Source of the DNA: Mallotus nudiflorus
Lineage: Eukaryota; Streptophyta; Magnoliopsida; Malpighiales; Euphorbiaceae
DNA: 64,000 bases
Assembly (NCBI GenBank): GCA_947683625.1
Contig: CANTUR010000166.1
Location: forward strand, 2,263,001-2,327,000
Direction of reading: 5' to 3'
In this document: positions 1-11,479 of the stretch, one piece after another
Layout: each line of letters starts with the position of its first letter
How positions within the stretch are numbered: position 1 is the stretch's first letter
The notes under the pieces: generated by a model
What the model was told of the DNA's origin: nothing
The model's database searches: none
The model's input: only the letters and a program-made list of their open reading frames with translations
Position numbers and translations under genes: made by a program

Positions 1-427
1 GTTTGTATGTATATATATAATAATAATTCACTCAGTGAGGTCTAATATCCCTCAATTATTTTTTCAGAACTTATCTCGTCAAACCTTTTATAGTAGTTCT
101 CTTCCCTAGACCCTTTTTTCTTCGGTTGATTTATTTAAATTTTAATCTACATTTTCCTTGTATTAGTAGATGCTGCAGTAGTAGTATATCTTATTGTAGT
201 GTTCTATATTGTTATTGATTGAGGTTTTATATTTGAATAATTGTATGAACATATTTCATTATAATATAATATGAAAAATTATTTTTAATTTAAAAAGTTT
301 TAATTTTGAGGGATATTTATGTTATGTTTATTGAGTTTTTATATTTTAAGGCTTGTTACGAGTTTTGAATTCTTATGAATTCCCGTTACCTAGCATTAGT
401 CATGACTTCCGAGTTTAGGTCGTGAAA
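1..427 (+). repeat. Element 1 5' LTR, 3' portion
   Basis: The segment aligns along its length with 31150-31549, the end of the 3' LTR of the same element. Shared landmarks are the TATATATAATAATAATTCAC start, the CATATTTCATTATAATAT stretch and the AATTCTTATGAATTCCCGTT stretch near the end. It ends around GGTCGTGAAA, where the 3' copy reads GGTTGTGACA, and the PBS follows at once. The rest of the LTR lies to the left of the window. Confidence 0.88.
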
Positions 428-430
428 AAG

Positions 431-444
431 TTAGTATCAAAGTC
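431..444 (+). other. Element 1 primer binding site (tRNA-iMet type, decayed)
   Basis: TTAGTATCAAAGTC follows the LTR end directly. It is close to the TGGTATCAGAGC primer binding site used with initiator tRNA-Met by most plant Ty3/gypsy elements. The differences are mainly transitions. Confidence 0.7.
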
Positions 445-627
445 TAAGTTTAGTATGGTTGGACCTAGATTATTAGAGTATGAGTTTTCTTAAAACTACT
501 GTAGTAATTAGGTTCAATTATGTCTTTAAAAATTTTTCCTTACTTTAGAATTCCGCATAACTGTTAGGATGTCTATTTTTGTCTGAATTGAATATTGTAT
601 GTTTTATTTTTGTTCTTCCAAAATATG

Positions 628-1520
628 GTGAGCACGATTCGCTCCACCGATCATTGAAGCTGAGGATAAGGAGTCCTACCAGGATGAGATTCTACCTCCT
701 AAATCACTAGCTAGGCATAGGGGTAGAGGTAGAGATAAACCCAAAGGAGCAGCAGGTCTCCATAGACAGCGAAAGCTGCAAAATGATGAACCTGCAGGCT
801 AGGATTTTGAGGAAGCTACTTATGCACTAGGATTTTAGTAGGGTTCAACATTTATGCCTCAAATAGTATAACCTATGTAGCCTCTATTTTAGCAGGGAGC
901 TCAGGTTATGTTATACCCAAACGTAATGGTATTTTATGCTAGTGTAAGAGGATTTTTAAATGCCCAACATACAATATTTCAAGAGGGCATTAGTAGTTAG
1001 CCTAAAGAATATTTTTAACAAGGCTAAAGACCTCAGTAGAGAGTCCATAGGAGAGGTAGACATGGCCACAGTGGACCACATAGATATGCCAGAGTTAGTT
1101 CAAATGCTACTAGCAATAGTAGCGGTTAGAGTTCAGGCTACGGTAGCATGGGATTTACAGCTAGTGCCTGTCACACAGATGAGAGAGTCTATCAGAGATC
1201 ATGTTATATGGCTCTAGGGGCATGTTTTTTATATGGACAAATAAGAAATTTTGCTAGATTATGTCCTTATTCTGGTTTTTAGCAATAGTTTTCCTAGTCA
1301 TCTTTAGCTAGCGTAGCTCTAGCTTAGTTTTAGCCATCACCATTTCTAGTACTCTAGCACTTCTCAATTTATAGCCTAGTAGGGGCAAGGTAGAGAGGGT
1401 AAAGGCAACACTAGAGGATTTGGGCAGGCTTTTACCAACTAATAGAGAGGCTAAGGACAAGCCTGAGTTTTTACTCTCACTCAACAAGATGTTCAGGCAT
1501 CTAATATAGATGTAGCAGGT
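628..1520 (+). pseudogene. Element 1 gag remnant
   Basis: This segment lies between the PBS and the protease, where gag belongs. It is too broken to translate as one frame. Near 1175-1270 one frame reads through a degraded CCHC zinc knuckle (ACFLYGQIRNFARLCP). The usual spacing is recognisable, but the second cysteine is missing. A short open stretch at 960-1217 shows no domain I recognise and probably mixes frames. The nucleocapsid knuckle would have bound element RNA inside the virus-like particle. The assignment rests on position and the knuckle. Confidence 0.6.
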
Positions 1521-1589
1521 ATACTTTTACTATTTATTCCTTTATATCCTTTGTGTTTACTTTGAAATCGGGTTAGCAAATTATGAGGA

Positions 1590-3300
1590 TGGCAATTCCT
1601 TTATCAGTTGCCATGCCTTTAAGTGATTCATTAGACATCGACATGATTCTGTTTGGGTGTCCTATGTTAGTGGAAGGTAAAGAGCTACCTATAGACTTAG
1701 TATTGCTAAATTTAATGGATTTTGATGTAATCCTGGGTATGGGTTGGTTGTTTTAGCATTATGCTATTGTGGATTGTCATAACAAGGAGGTAATTTTTAG
1801 AATTTCAAATGTAAAGCAATTCAAGTTTGTAGGTGATAAGAGTTTTGCACCTTAAAATCTTATTTCTGCTATTACGATAAGGAAGATATTGAGAAAAGGG
1901 TATTAGGAATACTTGGCATTGGTCATGGATACTTTAGTAGAATCGACAACCATCTCAGATGTTCCTATAGCATGTGAGTTTCCAGATGTCTTCCTTGATG
2001 AATTGCTAAGTTTACCACCTTACAGTAAGATTGAATTATGCATTGATGTAATTCTAGGCATAACTCCTATCTCTATGCCAAATTATAAGATGGCTCTTGC
2101 AGAATCAAAAGAGTTAAAGGAGAAGTTGCAAGATTTACTGGATAAGGGTTTTATAAGACCCAGTACTTCTCCTTGGGGTGCACCAATCCTATTTATAAAG
2201 AAGAAGAATGGTACTCTAAGACTGTGCATTGATTATAAGGAATTGAATAAGGTGACTATTAAGAACAAGTATCCTCTTCTGAGGATAGATGATTTGTTTG
2301 ATTAGCTTCAGGGTGCACAGTTCTTTTCTAAGATTGACTTGAGGTCAAACTATCATCAATTACGAATTAATGAGGCTTATGTTCCTAAAATGGCATTCTG
2401 TACTAGATATAGCCACTATCAGTTTATGGTGATGTCCTTCGGATTAACCAATGCACCAACAACCTTTATGGATCTAATGAATAAAATGTTCAAACCATTT
2501 ATGGATAAGTTTTTAGTGGTTTTCATTGATTATATATTGATGTATTTAAGAAGTATAGAAGAGCATGTATATCACTTATGAACGGTGCTACAGACACTAA
2601 AGGAACATCAACTTTATACTAAGTTCTCAAAGTGTGATTTTTGGTTGGAAAGTGTAGCATTCCTTGGGCATATAGTGTCTAAGGATGACATTTAGGTTGA
2701 TCCACAGAAGATTAAAGTAGTGTCTAAGTGGCCTTGACCATCATCAATCATTAAGATTTGGAGTTTCTTAGGTTTGGTTGGGTATTATAAGAGATTTATT
2801 CAGGATTTTTCAAGGATTACAACACTTAAGACCCACCAGGCTTAGAAGAATGTGAAGTTTATATAGTTAGACGCATGTGAGAATAGCTTCCAACTATTAA
2901 AGGAGAAATTGAGTACAACTCCATTGTTGATTTTACCCAATGGAGTAGATAAGTTTACTGTGTATTGTGATGCTTTCAGAGTTGGCCTAGGATATATGTT
3001 AATGCAGAATGGAAGGGTAGTTGCTCATAGTTCCAGGCAGTTGAAGAAGCATGAGCAAAACTATCCTACCTATGACCTAGAGATGACTATTGTTATCTTT
3101 GCTCTCAAGATTTAGAGGCATTATTTGTACGGGATAACATGTAAGATCTACACTGATCATAAGAGTTTAAAGTATATGTTTCAACAGTGAGATTTAAATC
3201 TCAAACAGAGGAGATGGCTAGAACTTCTGAAGGATTATGATTGTGATATTTTATACCATCTAGGCAAGGCTAATAATGGTAGCAGATGCCTTAAGTAGGA
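1590..3300 (+). pseudogene. Element 1 protease, reverse transcriptase and RNase H, disabled
   Basis: In order: the protease tail has FDVILGMGWL near 1718-1750. RT begins near 1913 with the PDVF-type linker, then carries SPWGAP (2168), CIDYKELNKV (2226) and SFGLTNAP (2437). RNase H carries FTVYCDA near 2953 and TDHKSLKYMF near 3151. The RT catalytic motif, normally F-I-D-D, reads FIDY at 2521-2532, which removes one metal-binding aspartate. Frame-breaking stops near 2305, 2578, 2694 and 3114 are TAG where glutamine or tryptophan is expected, or TGA where arginine is expected. The frame is otherwise largely kept, so substitution has done most of the damage. Confidence 0.88.
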
Positions 3301-3554
3301 AGTCCCCAGGTAGTCTTGCTCACATCAGTGTGGAGAGGAGACCATTGATTCAAAAGATGCATGAGTTAGTGGACCAAGAGTTGATGATGAAGATAACCAG
3401 GTCAGGAAGATTGTTAGCTCAATTTAGAGTTAGATCAATATTAAGGGATAGGATCAAAACAGCTCAAAGCCGAGATCCTGATTTGATTGAGCTTATGGAG
3501 AAAGTTCATAAAGGGAAGTTCACTAATTTTAATCTCAATGATAAAGGTGTGCTA

Positions 3555-4866
3555 TGAATTAGTGGGAGATTATGTGTTCTTGATGTGGATAACTTGAGAG
3601 ATGAGATATTGGAAGAAGCTCATTTTGCAGCCTACAGTGTACATCCTAGTTCTACTAAGATGTACCATAATATTAAGGATCTTTACTAGTGAGATGGAAT
3701 AAAGAAAGATGTAGCTGAATTTTTTTCTAAGTGCTTAAACTATTAGCAAGTGAAAATAAAGCATCAGAAGCCTTTTGGGAAGCTTCAATCTCTTCCAATT
3801 CATGAGTGGAAATGGGAGAGAGTCACTATGGATTTTATGATAGGATTGCCTCGTTCCAAGGATGAATACGATTGCATCTAGGTGATAGTGGACAGGTTAA
3901 CTAAGTCAACTCATTTTTTGTCAGTAAAAGCTACTTTTTCAGTAGCCAAGTTAGCTAGGCTGTATATCAAGAATATTATGTGTCTTCATGGGGTGCCTAT
4001 TTCCATTATTTATGATAGAGGTTTGGTGTTTACCTCTCCATTTTGGTAGAAGTTATAAGAAGCGATGGGTACCAGACTTGATTTCAGTACTGCTTTTCAT
4101 CCTTAGATAGATGGTTAGTCGGAGAGAATGATCCAAACACTTGAAGATATGTTGAGAATGTGTGTGATGGATCTTGGAGGTAGTTAGGATGATCATCTGC
4201 CATTGGTATAATTTGCTTATAATAATAACTACTATAGCAGTATTGAGATGACACCATATGAAGCTTTATATGGACGAAAGTATAAATCTCCTTTGTGTTA
4301 GAACAAAGTCAGGGAAAAAGAATTAATTGGGCCAAAATTTATTCAGGATGTATCCAAGAAGGTCACTTTGATCATAAGGAGATTAAAAATAGTAACTAGC
4401 AAGTAGAAGAGATATATAGACTCAAAGCATAAGGATTTGGAATTTTAGGTTAAAGACTATGTATTCTTGAAGGTGTTACCAATGAAGGGTGTTATGAGAT
4501 TTGGCAAGAAGGGAAAATTGGCACTGAGATATATAGGAACTTTTAAGATATTGGAGAGAGTTGGCATGGTTGCATATCGGTTGGTTTTGCCTCTAAATTT
4601 GTTGCAGGTGCATCCAGTGTTCTATGTGTCGATGCTCAAGAAGGATATTTTGGATCCTTCACACATTTTGTAGCCCTAGAGTGTGTAAATGAATGATGAT
4701 CTGATGTATAAGGAAGAACCTGTAGCCATGATTGACTATTAAGTTCAACAGTTGCATTTTAAGCAAATTTCGATGGTGAAATCTTATGAAGGAGCAACAA
4801 TGTAGAAGAGCATACGTGGGAGACAAAGGTTGAGATGCAGGTGGCATATCCTTATTTATTTTCTTG
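3555..4866 (+). pseudogene. Element 1 integrase with C-terminal chromodomain-like segment, disabled
   Basis: The HHCC zinc region (EEAHFAAYSVHPSSTKM) begins near 3610. The catalytic core has VTMDFMIGLPRS near 3823 (first Asp) and IIYDRG near 4005 (second Asp). Near 4098-4124 the HPQTDGQ motif has become H-P-stop-I-D-G-stop: both glutamine codons are now TAG. After LALRYIGTFKILERVG (4516), the tail HPVFYVSML leads to NNVEEHTWE (after one frame change, about 4796) and AYPYLF. That tail resembles the second half of a chromodomain, as in plant chromoviruses. A chromodomain would steer integration towards particular histone marks. Confidence 0.86.
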
Positions 4867-4916
4867 ATATATTTTGTACTCCTTTTAATTTTTTAAAATT
4901 TGAGAACAAATTTTTA

Positions 4917-4930
4917 TAAGGGAGGAAGAT
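4917..4930 (+). other. Element 1 polypurine tract
   Basis: A purine run (TAAGGGAGGAAGAT) lies directly before the TGTTATAACCCG start of the 3' LTR, the standard place for priming of plus-strand DNA synthesis. Confidence 0.8.
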
Positions 4931-6256
4931 TGTTATAACCCGAATTTTAATTAATTATTAATTTAAGTGTGGGATTATTTAATATTAATTATTATTTAAT
5001 TATTTATAAGATTAATATATTTGGTGTATTTTTATTTAATTTTGATTAATTTTTAAGTGTAAATATATTTTGGGGGAAATTTAGATTTTAAAAATATTAG
5101 AATATTATCTTTAATTTAAGTTGTTATTATTTTGTATTAAAAAAATACAAAAACCATTTTTTTTCTTTCCTTTTTTTTTCTTTCTTACCTTTCCCTCTTC
5201 TCTTATTCTTCCTACACACAGACAACAACGCTGCCACCACCAGCCACTGCCACCATGACATCGCCTCCTTCTCTTGATAGCACTGCCGTCATCAGCAGCT
5301 CCTCTCCCTAGTGAAACTAGTACCCTTTCTTCTTCTCTTCCTTCCCATTTTCTTCTTAGTATCAGTTGGTTTAAGGGCTTGCCAACGATGATTTTAGCAA
5401 CCTTTGGGCGTGCTGTCAGTCTTGATCGGAAACTCTTCCTCCGGGATTGATTTCCCCTTACTCAATTTGTCCGGGTAACTCTAGTAATGACCTCAATTTT
5501 GTGAATTTGTATTTAGAGTAATTTTGAGTATTTTGTTAAATTAAGTTTGAATTTGATTTAATTATATATAGTTGCCTTGAGATTATATGTAATTGAGGTT
5601 GAGATCTAGATAATGGTGATTTTTTCAAATTTTTCGGGTTTGGGATTACCGTTCCTGTAACTGTTCCGGCCTAGAAAATTTTATATTTTTAATAAATTCT
5701 ATTAATTATATAGAGTAAACTTTGTTAAGGAAGTTTTGTGAAATTATGTATAGAATTTGAAATATGATTTTTTAAAGATTATGTATAAATTTGTATTTTT
5801 GAGAAAATATTAGAATTTAATAAATTATTTGATTTTAATTGAAATTGTTGTTAATTATGCTTTTTTAGAGTATTTTTAAATAATAAAAGTGTAAAAATAA
5901 TTTTTATAATTATTTTCCAATTGTAATTAATAAGTAATAATTTTGGGAAATATGTGAAAAAAAATAAACCTATTTATTATTTTTAAGCTTAAATGAGCAT
6001 TTTTTTTATGATATTAATATGTGATTTTAATAATTTTTTACAATTTATACTAATTTATTTGCAAAATGGAAAGTTTATGCTATTAATGGATTTTATTAGC
6101 AAAATATTATTTAATAACTAGAAATTTATTATTTATTTGGAAAATAAATTTCTGTTATATTTTTATAATATATTTTGGTAATTTGGGTAATTATGTTATT
6201 TTATTGTACTATTTGTGAGGTTGGTTCTCGGTTGGGCATGAATTATAGTTCGGGGG
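4931..6256 (+). repeat. Element 1 3' LTR, left part (before element 2)
   Basis: Starts TGTTATAACCCG after the polypurine tract. It holds a pyrimidine-rich then CCACCA-rich stretch at about 5150-5330, a feature also seen in solo LTRs 37396-40168 and 42216-45543, followed by AT-rich sequence. It is cut after GGGGG at 6252-6256, one copy of the element 2 target duplication. The rest of the LTR resumes at 30091. Confidence 0.88.
6252..6256. other. Element 2 target site duplication, left copy (GGGGG)
   Basis: GGGGG directly precedes the TGTAAG start of the 5' LTR. The matching copy is at 30086-30090. Joining the outer flanks restores a continuous element 1 LTR. Confidence 0.9.
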
Positions 6257-8471
6257 TGTAAGCACCCAATTTCAGGATGCAATTGGGCATGCGTGCGACA
6301 AAAACCCCTATGATGAAAATCTAATCGAGAATTAATCTCTACTATCGAGTTTCATGATTTAAAGGACTAAATTGCAATGTTTTGTGGATTTAATTGCAAA
6401 ATTGGGTTTTTAGGGATTTGATTGAAAAAATTAGAAACTTTCGAGGACCTTTTTTGTAATTTAATTAAAAAATAAAATAAAAATTGGTCGGCCAACATTT
6501 AATACTGACTGGCATTGTATAATGCCGATCAACATTACATAATGCTAGTCGGCATTAGGTTATGCCAGTAGGCATTATGGGATGAAAATTGGTAGTCTTA
6601 AATGCCGATTTTCTCTAAAATGTGATTTTTTACGTTGATTTTGTCTTTTTTTAATTTTTCATTAGTCCAGGACACCATGTGTCCTTACGTACTGAGTCTT
6701 TGATTTTTTTAAAACTTTATCTCTTGATCTTGATTTCAAAAATTAAAAAGCCAACTTCCCTGCGTGATCACAAGGGTTGGAGGTTGATAGGTCTGGCTTT
6801 AAAAGCCAGAACGGGAGGCTATGAAAACTGTAACGAGCTAGCCTATAGGATAAAGTGAACTGGCTGGGGAGAAATGAGGCAGAGTCTGTAAAAAATTAGA
6901 GAGAAAAAAGAACCCTAATTAGCTACTTTAAAAAAAATACGTTCTTTTCTTTTAAAAGTCCAGAAGATCAAGAAAGAAAAAACAACAGAGTCAATTTCAA
7001 AATAGTGACAATCCAAATCTAAAGGGCATTCAAACAACATTTGCACAACACCTTCTACTCTTTCTTTCTTTTATTCTTATTTTGATTTTTTTTATTGTTT
7101 GATTTCTTAATTGAGTAGTTATTAATTAAATTTTTTATGTTTTTTTGTTTTGATTCTTGCTCTGTGATGCTCTGGGAATGAGGTTGGAGATATGTGATTT
7201 TGGGCAGTGACCATTGGAAGAATCCATGGAATGCCATGGATTAAGATTTGTAAAACCCCTGTAGGATTTAGGATTTATGATTTCTGTGTTATTTTAATTT
7301 GCTTTTATTTTGGGTTATAATTAATTTGGTTTTAATTTTTGCACAGTAGTTTGAAATAGCTCCAACAGTGGGAAATAATAGAATTTTATATTTTCTACAC
7401 TAAAATTGATTAGTAATTTAGGTTCAATTAGGTAAAAATCAATTATGGGTGTAGATTAATTTAGGGTTGCATGTAAATTGATTTAGGTTTTTTTAGAAAA
7501 TCACATAAATCCTGTGTTTGATATGATTTTTTTGTTTGAGTTTTGTTTTTGGTTCTTTTAGTTCTTTGGGCCTCAAGCCCACGATAAGTACAAACCCAAT
7601 AAATAAAAAATAGGCTTAAAAATGGTTAAGGTTAATTAATTAAAATCAATTTAGGCCCATTAGGTTAATTAGAATTAGGTCTATTTTAATTAAAATTCAA
7701 ATTTTAGCCCAGCCTAATAAAGCATTTTATTTTTCTTTTAAAAACAATTTAGACTTTAGGCTTATTAGATTAATTTAGACTTAGACCCATTTTTAGGTTA
7801 ACTAAAATTAATTTAGACTTACCTCAGCCCATTAATTTTATTTCTTTTAAAATAAATAGATTTAGGATCACATTACTTAATTTAAAATTAAGTAGAATTA
7901 AGCCCACTAATTGATTTTTATTTTGTTTCTTAAATTAATAGATTTAGGCCCACTTTTAGAATTAAAACAAGTAGATTTAGACTCATTAATTATTTTAAAG
8001 TGTAGGTCTTTTTCTAGTCCATTTTACTTATAAATAAAAAATGTAGAATTAACTAAAATTTAAAATAAAATTAACATAATTTAAACCTAAGGATGATACG
8101 TTTCGTATGCATTTTTTACATGTAATTTTATGACCTATTGCCTTTTTTGGGTTAGATGGATGTTTAATTTGGGTTTAAATAAAATTGCATATAATTAGAT
8201 AATAAGATAGTAATTCATAAAGTAATTCTAAATGAACACAAGACTAAAAGAAGTTAGTATTCCGTTTCTAGAATCTCCTGGTTGTGGTGCTAGCTATCTT
8301 CTAGAGAATCGAGTACCACCTTTCGATTTGTCCCAGTTATTACCTTGGGTGGTGACTCCTCATCTCCACGCTATGTCTTTATGACATAGTAGTGTGTTCC
8401 CTAGGGCCTTGAGCCCAAACAGTGTCGCGGTTGCTAAATTCTTAGGTGCGCACTAAACCCCACTGTCTACA
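6257..8471 (+). repeat. Element 2 5' LTR
   Basis: A 2.2-kb LTR with TGT...ACA ends. Near 6501-6580 it has four 20-bp units built on the palindrome ATGCCGATCGGCAT. A stretch with CAACATTTGCACAACA follows near 7030, and after that come several hundred bases in which motifs like TTTAGGCCCA recur. The last 250 bases (from AATCTCCTGGTTGTGG, 8272) are the most conserved part across all Tat LTRs in the window. A short minus-strand open frame at 7055-7237 lies wholly in the LTR and is not considered a gene. Confidence 0.9.
6501..6580. repeat. 20-bp palindromic tandem array in element 2 5' LTR
   Basis: Four adjoining 20-bp units begin AATACTGACTGGCATT, AATGCCGATCAACATT, AATGCTAGTCGGCATT and TATGCCAGTAGGCATT. 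The consensus core ATGCCGATCGGCAT is its own reverse complement. Equivalent arrays occur at 13471-13520, 23651-23710, 26337-26408, about 28150-28240 and about 50280-50330. Confidence 0.88.
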
Positions 8472-8490
8472 TTGGCAACTCCACTAGGGA
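8472..8490 (+). other. Element 2 primer binding site
   Basis: TTGGCAACTCCACTAGGGA begins next to the LTR end. It resembles the TGGCGACTC-type primer site of Tat/Ogre-like elements, not the TGGTATCAGAGC type seen in the chromoviruses here. The exact tRNA (often given as tRNA-Arg for Ogre elements) was not checked. Confidence 0.65.
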
Positions 8491-9390
8491 AAAAAAGATA
8501 CTGATTCTATTTGTGTTTTTTAGAATTATTTTATTAATTAGCATTTTATTCTTTCATTCATTTTGCATGTCCCTATTAAACTGATAGTGTTGGTTTATAA
8601 TTCCATGATTCCACTAGCTTTATAGGGTTGTAAGTTAGCTAACCATCACTCTTAGCCTTAACTCGGTCCAAGAGAGATTACCGGACTCATTTGACTAGAG
8701 TCTGTGACCCAAGTCTTAAACGGGGGTAGTCTTCTCTCGAGTTAGTAAAGGATGCCAAGCCCCTCTGACCTTGGCCTGTAACTCAAGTCTTAAAGGAGAG
8801 TATCTTATTAAGGGAGCCTTAACTGTTCACCGGACCCTAACCACATATAATGGCTCAGTTACTTCCCCTAGGATCTACCAAAAATTGCTTTTATGATTTT
8901 TTCCATGAGGTATTTCTATCTATAAAAGCCCAGGCCCACACTTTTGAAGCCCACTTGGGCCAATAAAGATTATGCTAGACCTTTATACTTAGAAATGTTG
9001 TTTCTATACTTATTACCATGAGGTATTTCTATCTATAAAAGCCTAGGCCCACACTTTTGAAGCCCCTTGGGGTAATGAAGATTGGGCTAGACCTTTATAC
9101 TTAAAAATGTTATTTCTATGCTTTATTGCTTTAAGAGAGATCTGGCATATGCGTCAGTCCCTGATATCCTCTGTTGATATTAAGATTAAGACAAAAAATC
9201 TTAGGATAAGAGACTTGCCATTGAACATGTGTGTGGGAGGAATAAGGTTGGAAGGATGTATGTTGTACACTTGATTGATACTTGCTACTTACTACTTGTT
9301 GCATAGCATGTGCATCATGCATATATGCATCTCATTCATCATACTAACACCTTATTTTGTAGCCATCATAAATACATCGAGGTCTTCTCG
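8491..9390 (+). other. Element 2 untranslated leader with a 113-bp tandem duplication
   Basis: I see no protein domain here. The leader has two related phrases ending AAGTCTTAAA (8713 and 8774), then a near-perfect tandem duplication of 113 bp (8903-9015 and 9016-9128). Each copy starts CCATGAGGTATTTC and contains the TATA-like string CTATCTATAAAAGCC. A small minus-strand open frame at 9131-9322 has no recognisable content. Confidence 0.7.
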
Positions 9391-10900
9391 TATTTGGGGA
9401 TGATGAGGTGGCAGACTAAGAAGAACGAGTTAAAATCCTAAAGCCTTAGTAAAGGAAATCCTTATCAACCCACTTTACTTGGAAACTAAACCAACTTCAC
9501 ATGAATTTGAACAAATGGAACAATAACAAAGGAATTGTACCTTAAACGACATCAAGGGAGCTTTGATGGATGACATGAGGGCTATGATGTAAGATGAGCT
9601 GAGACAAGCACTATATGGACTAATGCAACTACTATCATACCACCACCTGCTGCGAATGCTCTACCTACTGCTAACAATGCTGGGGGGCAACCTATTGCTA
9701 GAAACTCACCTGTTATCGATGTGAAGTAGGAGGATGTCGAGAATTACATGGTAGAGAAGGCGAATAAAGAATCCTTTGAACTGGTATACAACCACGAGTC
9801 CAAGAAAATGCGAGCATTGACCCAGAGGATGTCTAAGATGGAATAGATGATTAGGGGACAAGGCATGGGGTATTCATTTAACTTCGATGACATACTGTAT
9901 ATGGAAGATGATAGGTTTCCTGACAAGTTCAAGATGCCAAAACTGCAGAAATTTAGTAGGAGAGGAGATTCAAGGAATCATCTTAGTTAGTACACAATAA
10001 CCATAAGCACTACTAAAGCACCATTAGCAGTGATTACTAGGTTGTTTGTGTTATCCTTAGAGGAAATGGTTGTAAACTAGTATCATGGGCATAAAAATCT
10101 ATGAGAGCTTACTAGAAAGAACTATGTACTGCCTTTTTAAGATAATATGATTATAACACCCGATTGGAAGTGTCCATTAGAGATCTAGAATTGACAAAGC
10201 AAAAACCCAATGAATCTTTCTCTGATTTCCTTACTAGATTCATGAATAAAGCAGGGCTGATGAAGAACAAGCTGGTCGAGAAGGATCAAGTTAGGATGAT
10301 AGTTTAGAATGTGTCACCTAATCTAGTATAGAGGTTGCAGATGATAAACCCCAAAACTTTTATAAACCTATACGGTGATGGTCTACAAGCAGAAGACATT
10401 GAGAATGATAAAAAAAGAAGCTCTAGAGGCATTGGAACTCAAAACTACCCAACTGGGGGCACACAATAGGAAAGTACTAATCGAGTTGTAGAGGTGCATA
10501 CAGTTTAGCAATCCTAAAAATTCTCCAACCTCAACCAACCACTCTCTAAAGTCCTAAAATGATTGATCCAAAAAGGCTTACTCCGACCTTTAACTTTCTC
10601 CAATCCACTTAACTCGAATGTCATAAGCTACAACCCTAATAGCTACTACAAGTTTCACTAAGTAGCTGGCCACTCCACAGACACCTGTATTTGCCTTAAA
10701 CATGAGATCTAAAACCTAATAGACTCTATAAAAATCATAAACCCTGAAAGTCCAACTTTAACCCAAACACTAGAAATAATCCTTTCCCTGACTATCAAAA
10801 TGTCCCACCACTGGCCACCATGATGATTAACTCAAGAGTGAGTGAAGAAGAAGTGCTAAACTCCTTTGAAAACCTAAACCCTATAGCTAATAGATAATCT
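9390..10900 (+). pseudogene. Element 2 gag remnant (Tat type)
   Basis: An N-terminal low-complexity part (PPAANALP..., about 9640-9720) leads into a frame with MGYSFNFDDI and KFKMPKLQKFS (about 9870-9950), the start of the retrotransposon gag domain. After frame changes it continues as LEVSIRDLELTKQKPNES and FSDFLTRFMNKAGLMKN at about 10155-10275, then EKDQVRMIV and LQMINPKTF (10280-10360), a block highly typical of Tat gag. At least four stops and several frame changes break it. I see no zinc knuckle. The product would have been the capsid/nucleocapsid of the virus-like particle. Confidence 0.85.
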
Positions 10901-10917
10901 CCTGATACCTCTAGAGG

Positions 10918-11161
10918 AGTTGAGGATTTATCAGGGTAGCCCTCAGGGAAATTTAACTATAAGGTGTTCTATTCCAAACCGCCCTCTGCAGATATCCCAG
11001 TTGAATTAATTGTGCCCTCAGGATGGGGTGATGAGTTTAATGATGAGAAATAATTGAAAACCCAGAACAACCAAGAGTTGAGGATTTATTAGGGCAGCCT
11101 TCAGGCAAATTTGATTATAGGGTATTTTATTCAAAACCTGCTTCCAATGATATACCTCTTG
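10918..11161 (+). repeat. Direct duplication in the gag-protease linker, 158-bp offset
   Basis: A stretch starting AGTTGAGGATTTAT at 10918 recurs at 11076. Both copies read GTTGAGGATTTAT...AGGG.AGCC.TCAGG.AAATTT and then TA..GTNTT.TATTC.AAACC for about 85 bases, with transition differences. In protein terms both encode a VEDLxGxPSGKFxYxVFYSKP-like phrase, so a short protein module was duplicated. Confidence 0.8.
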
Positions 11162-11172
11162 GTAATGGGCCA

Positions 11173-11448
11173 ATGAAAGAAGAGAATAAGGAGTCTCTAA
11201 CTCTTGAACAGGGGATTAAGGAAATATTAAAAGCATATTTGGGAAAGTTTAGCATAGAGGGAATAGAAATGTGCATAGTAGAAGTATGGAAGGATGAAAA
11301 GAGGGACAGAATCATTAGAGTTATAGAAATTTGGTATAACTCTGATGAAAAGAGTCCTGTTGGTCTGGATGTATGGAGTGATGACCTCAAAGTGAATCAT
11401 GTCACTAGAAGTGGGAGAAATTATAAGGTAGTAGAAAAAAAAGATTGA
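11173..11448 (+). pseudogene. Element 2 gag-protease linker segment, open for 91 codons
   Basis: An acidic/basic stretch has no recognised domain. It opens with EEN.ES.TLE and ends with DDLKVNHVTRSGRNYK. The H-V-T-R-S-G-R-x-Y phrase is common just before the protease in Tat polyproteins. It joins the downstream protease after a frame change. The minus-strand frames over it (11127-11390, 11227-11706) are shadows. Confidence 0.65.
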
Positions 11449-11479
11449 GAGAGTTGCAAAAAGAGAAGAGATAGATGAT

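Noticed and set aside
4659..4847. 62-codon minus-strand frame over the element 1 chromodomain region
   Set aside because: The plus strand encodes the integrase tail and chromodomain-like segment, so this frame is a shadow.
6501..6580. Palindrome array considered as a CRISPR-like array
   Set aside because: Units are directly adjacent at 20 bp with no unique spacers, in plant LTR DNA; it is a tandem repeat.
8640..8800. GC-richer stretch in the Tat leader considered as a tRNA or structural RNA gene
   Set aside because: I could not draw a cloverleaf or the internal A and B boxes; the phrases ending AAGTCTTAAA are just repeated.
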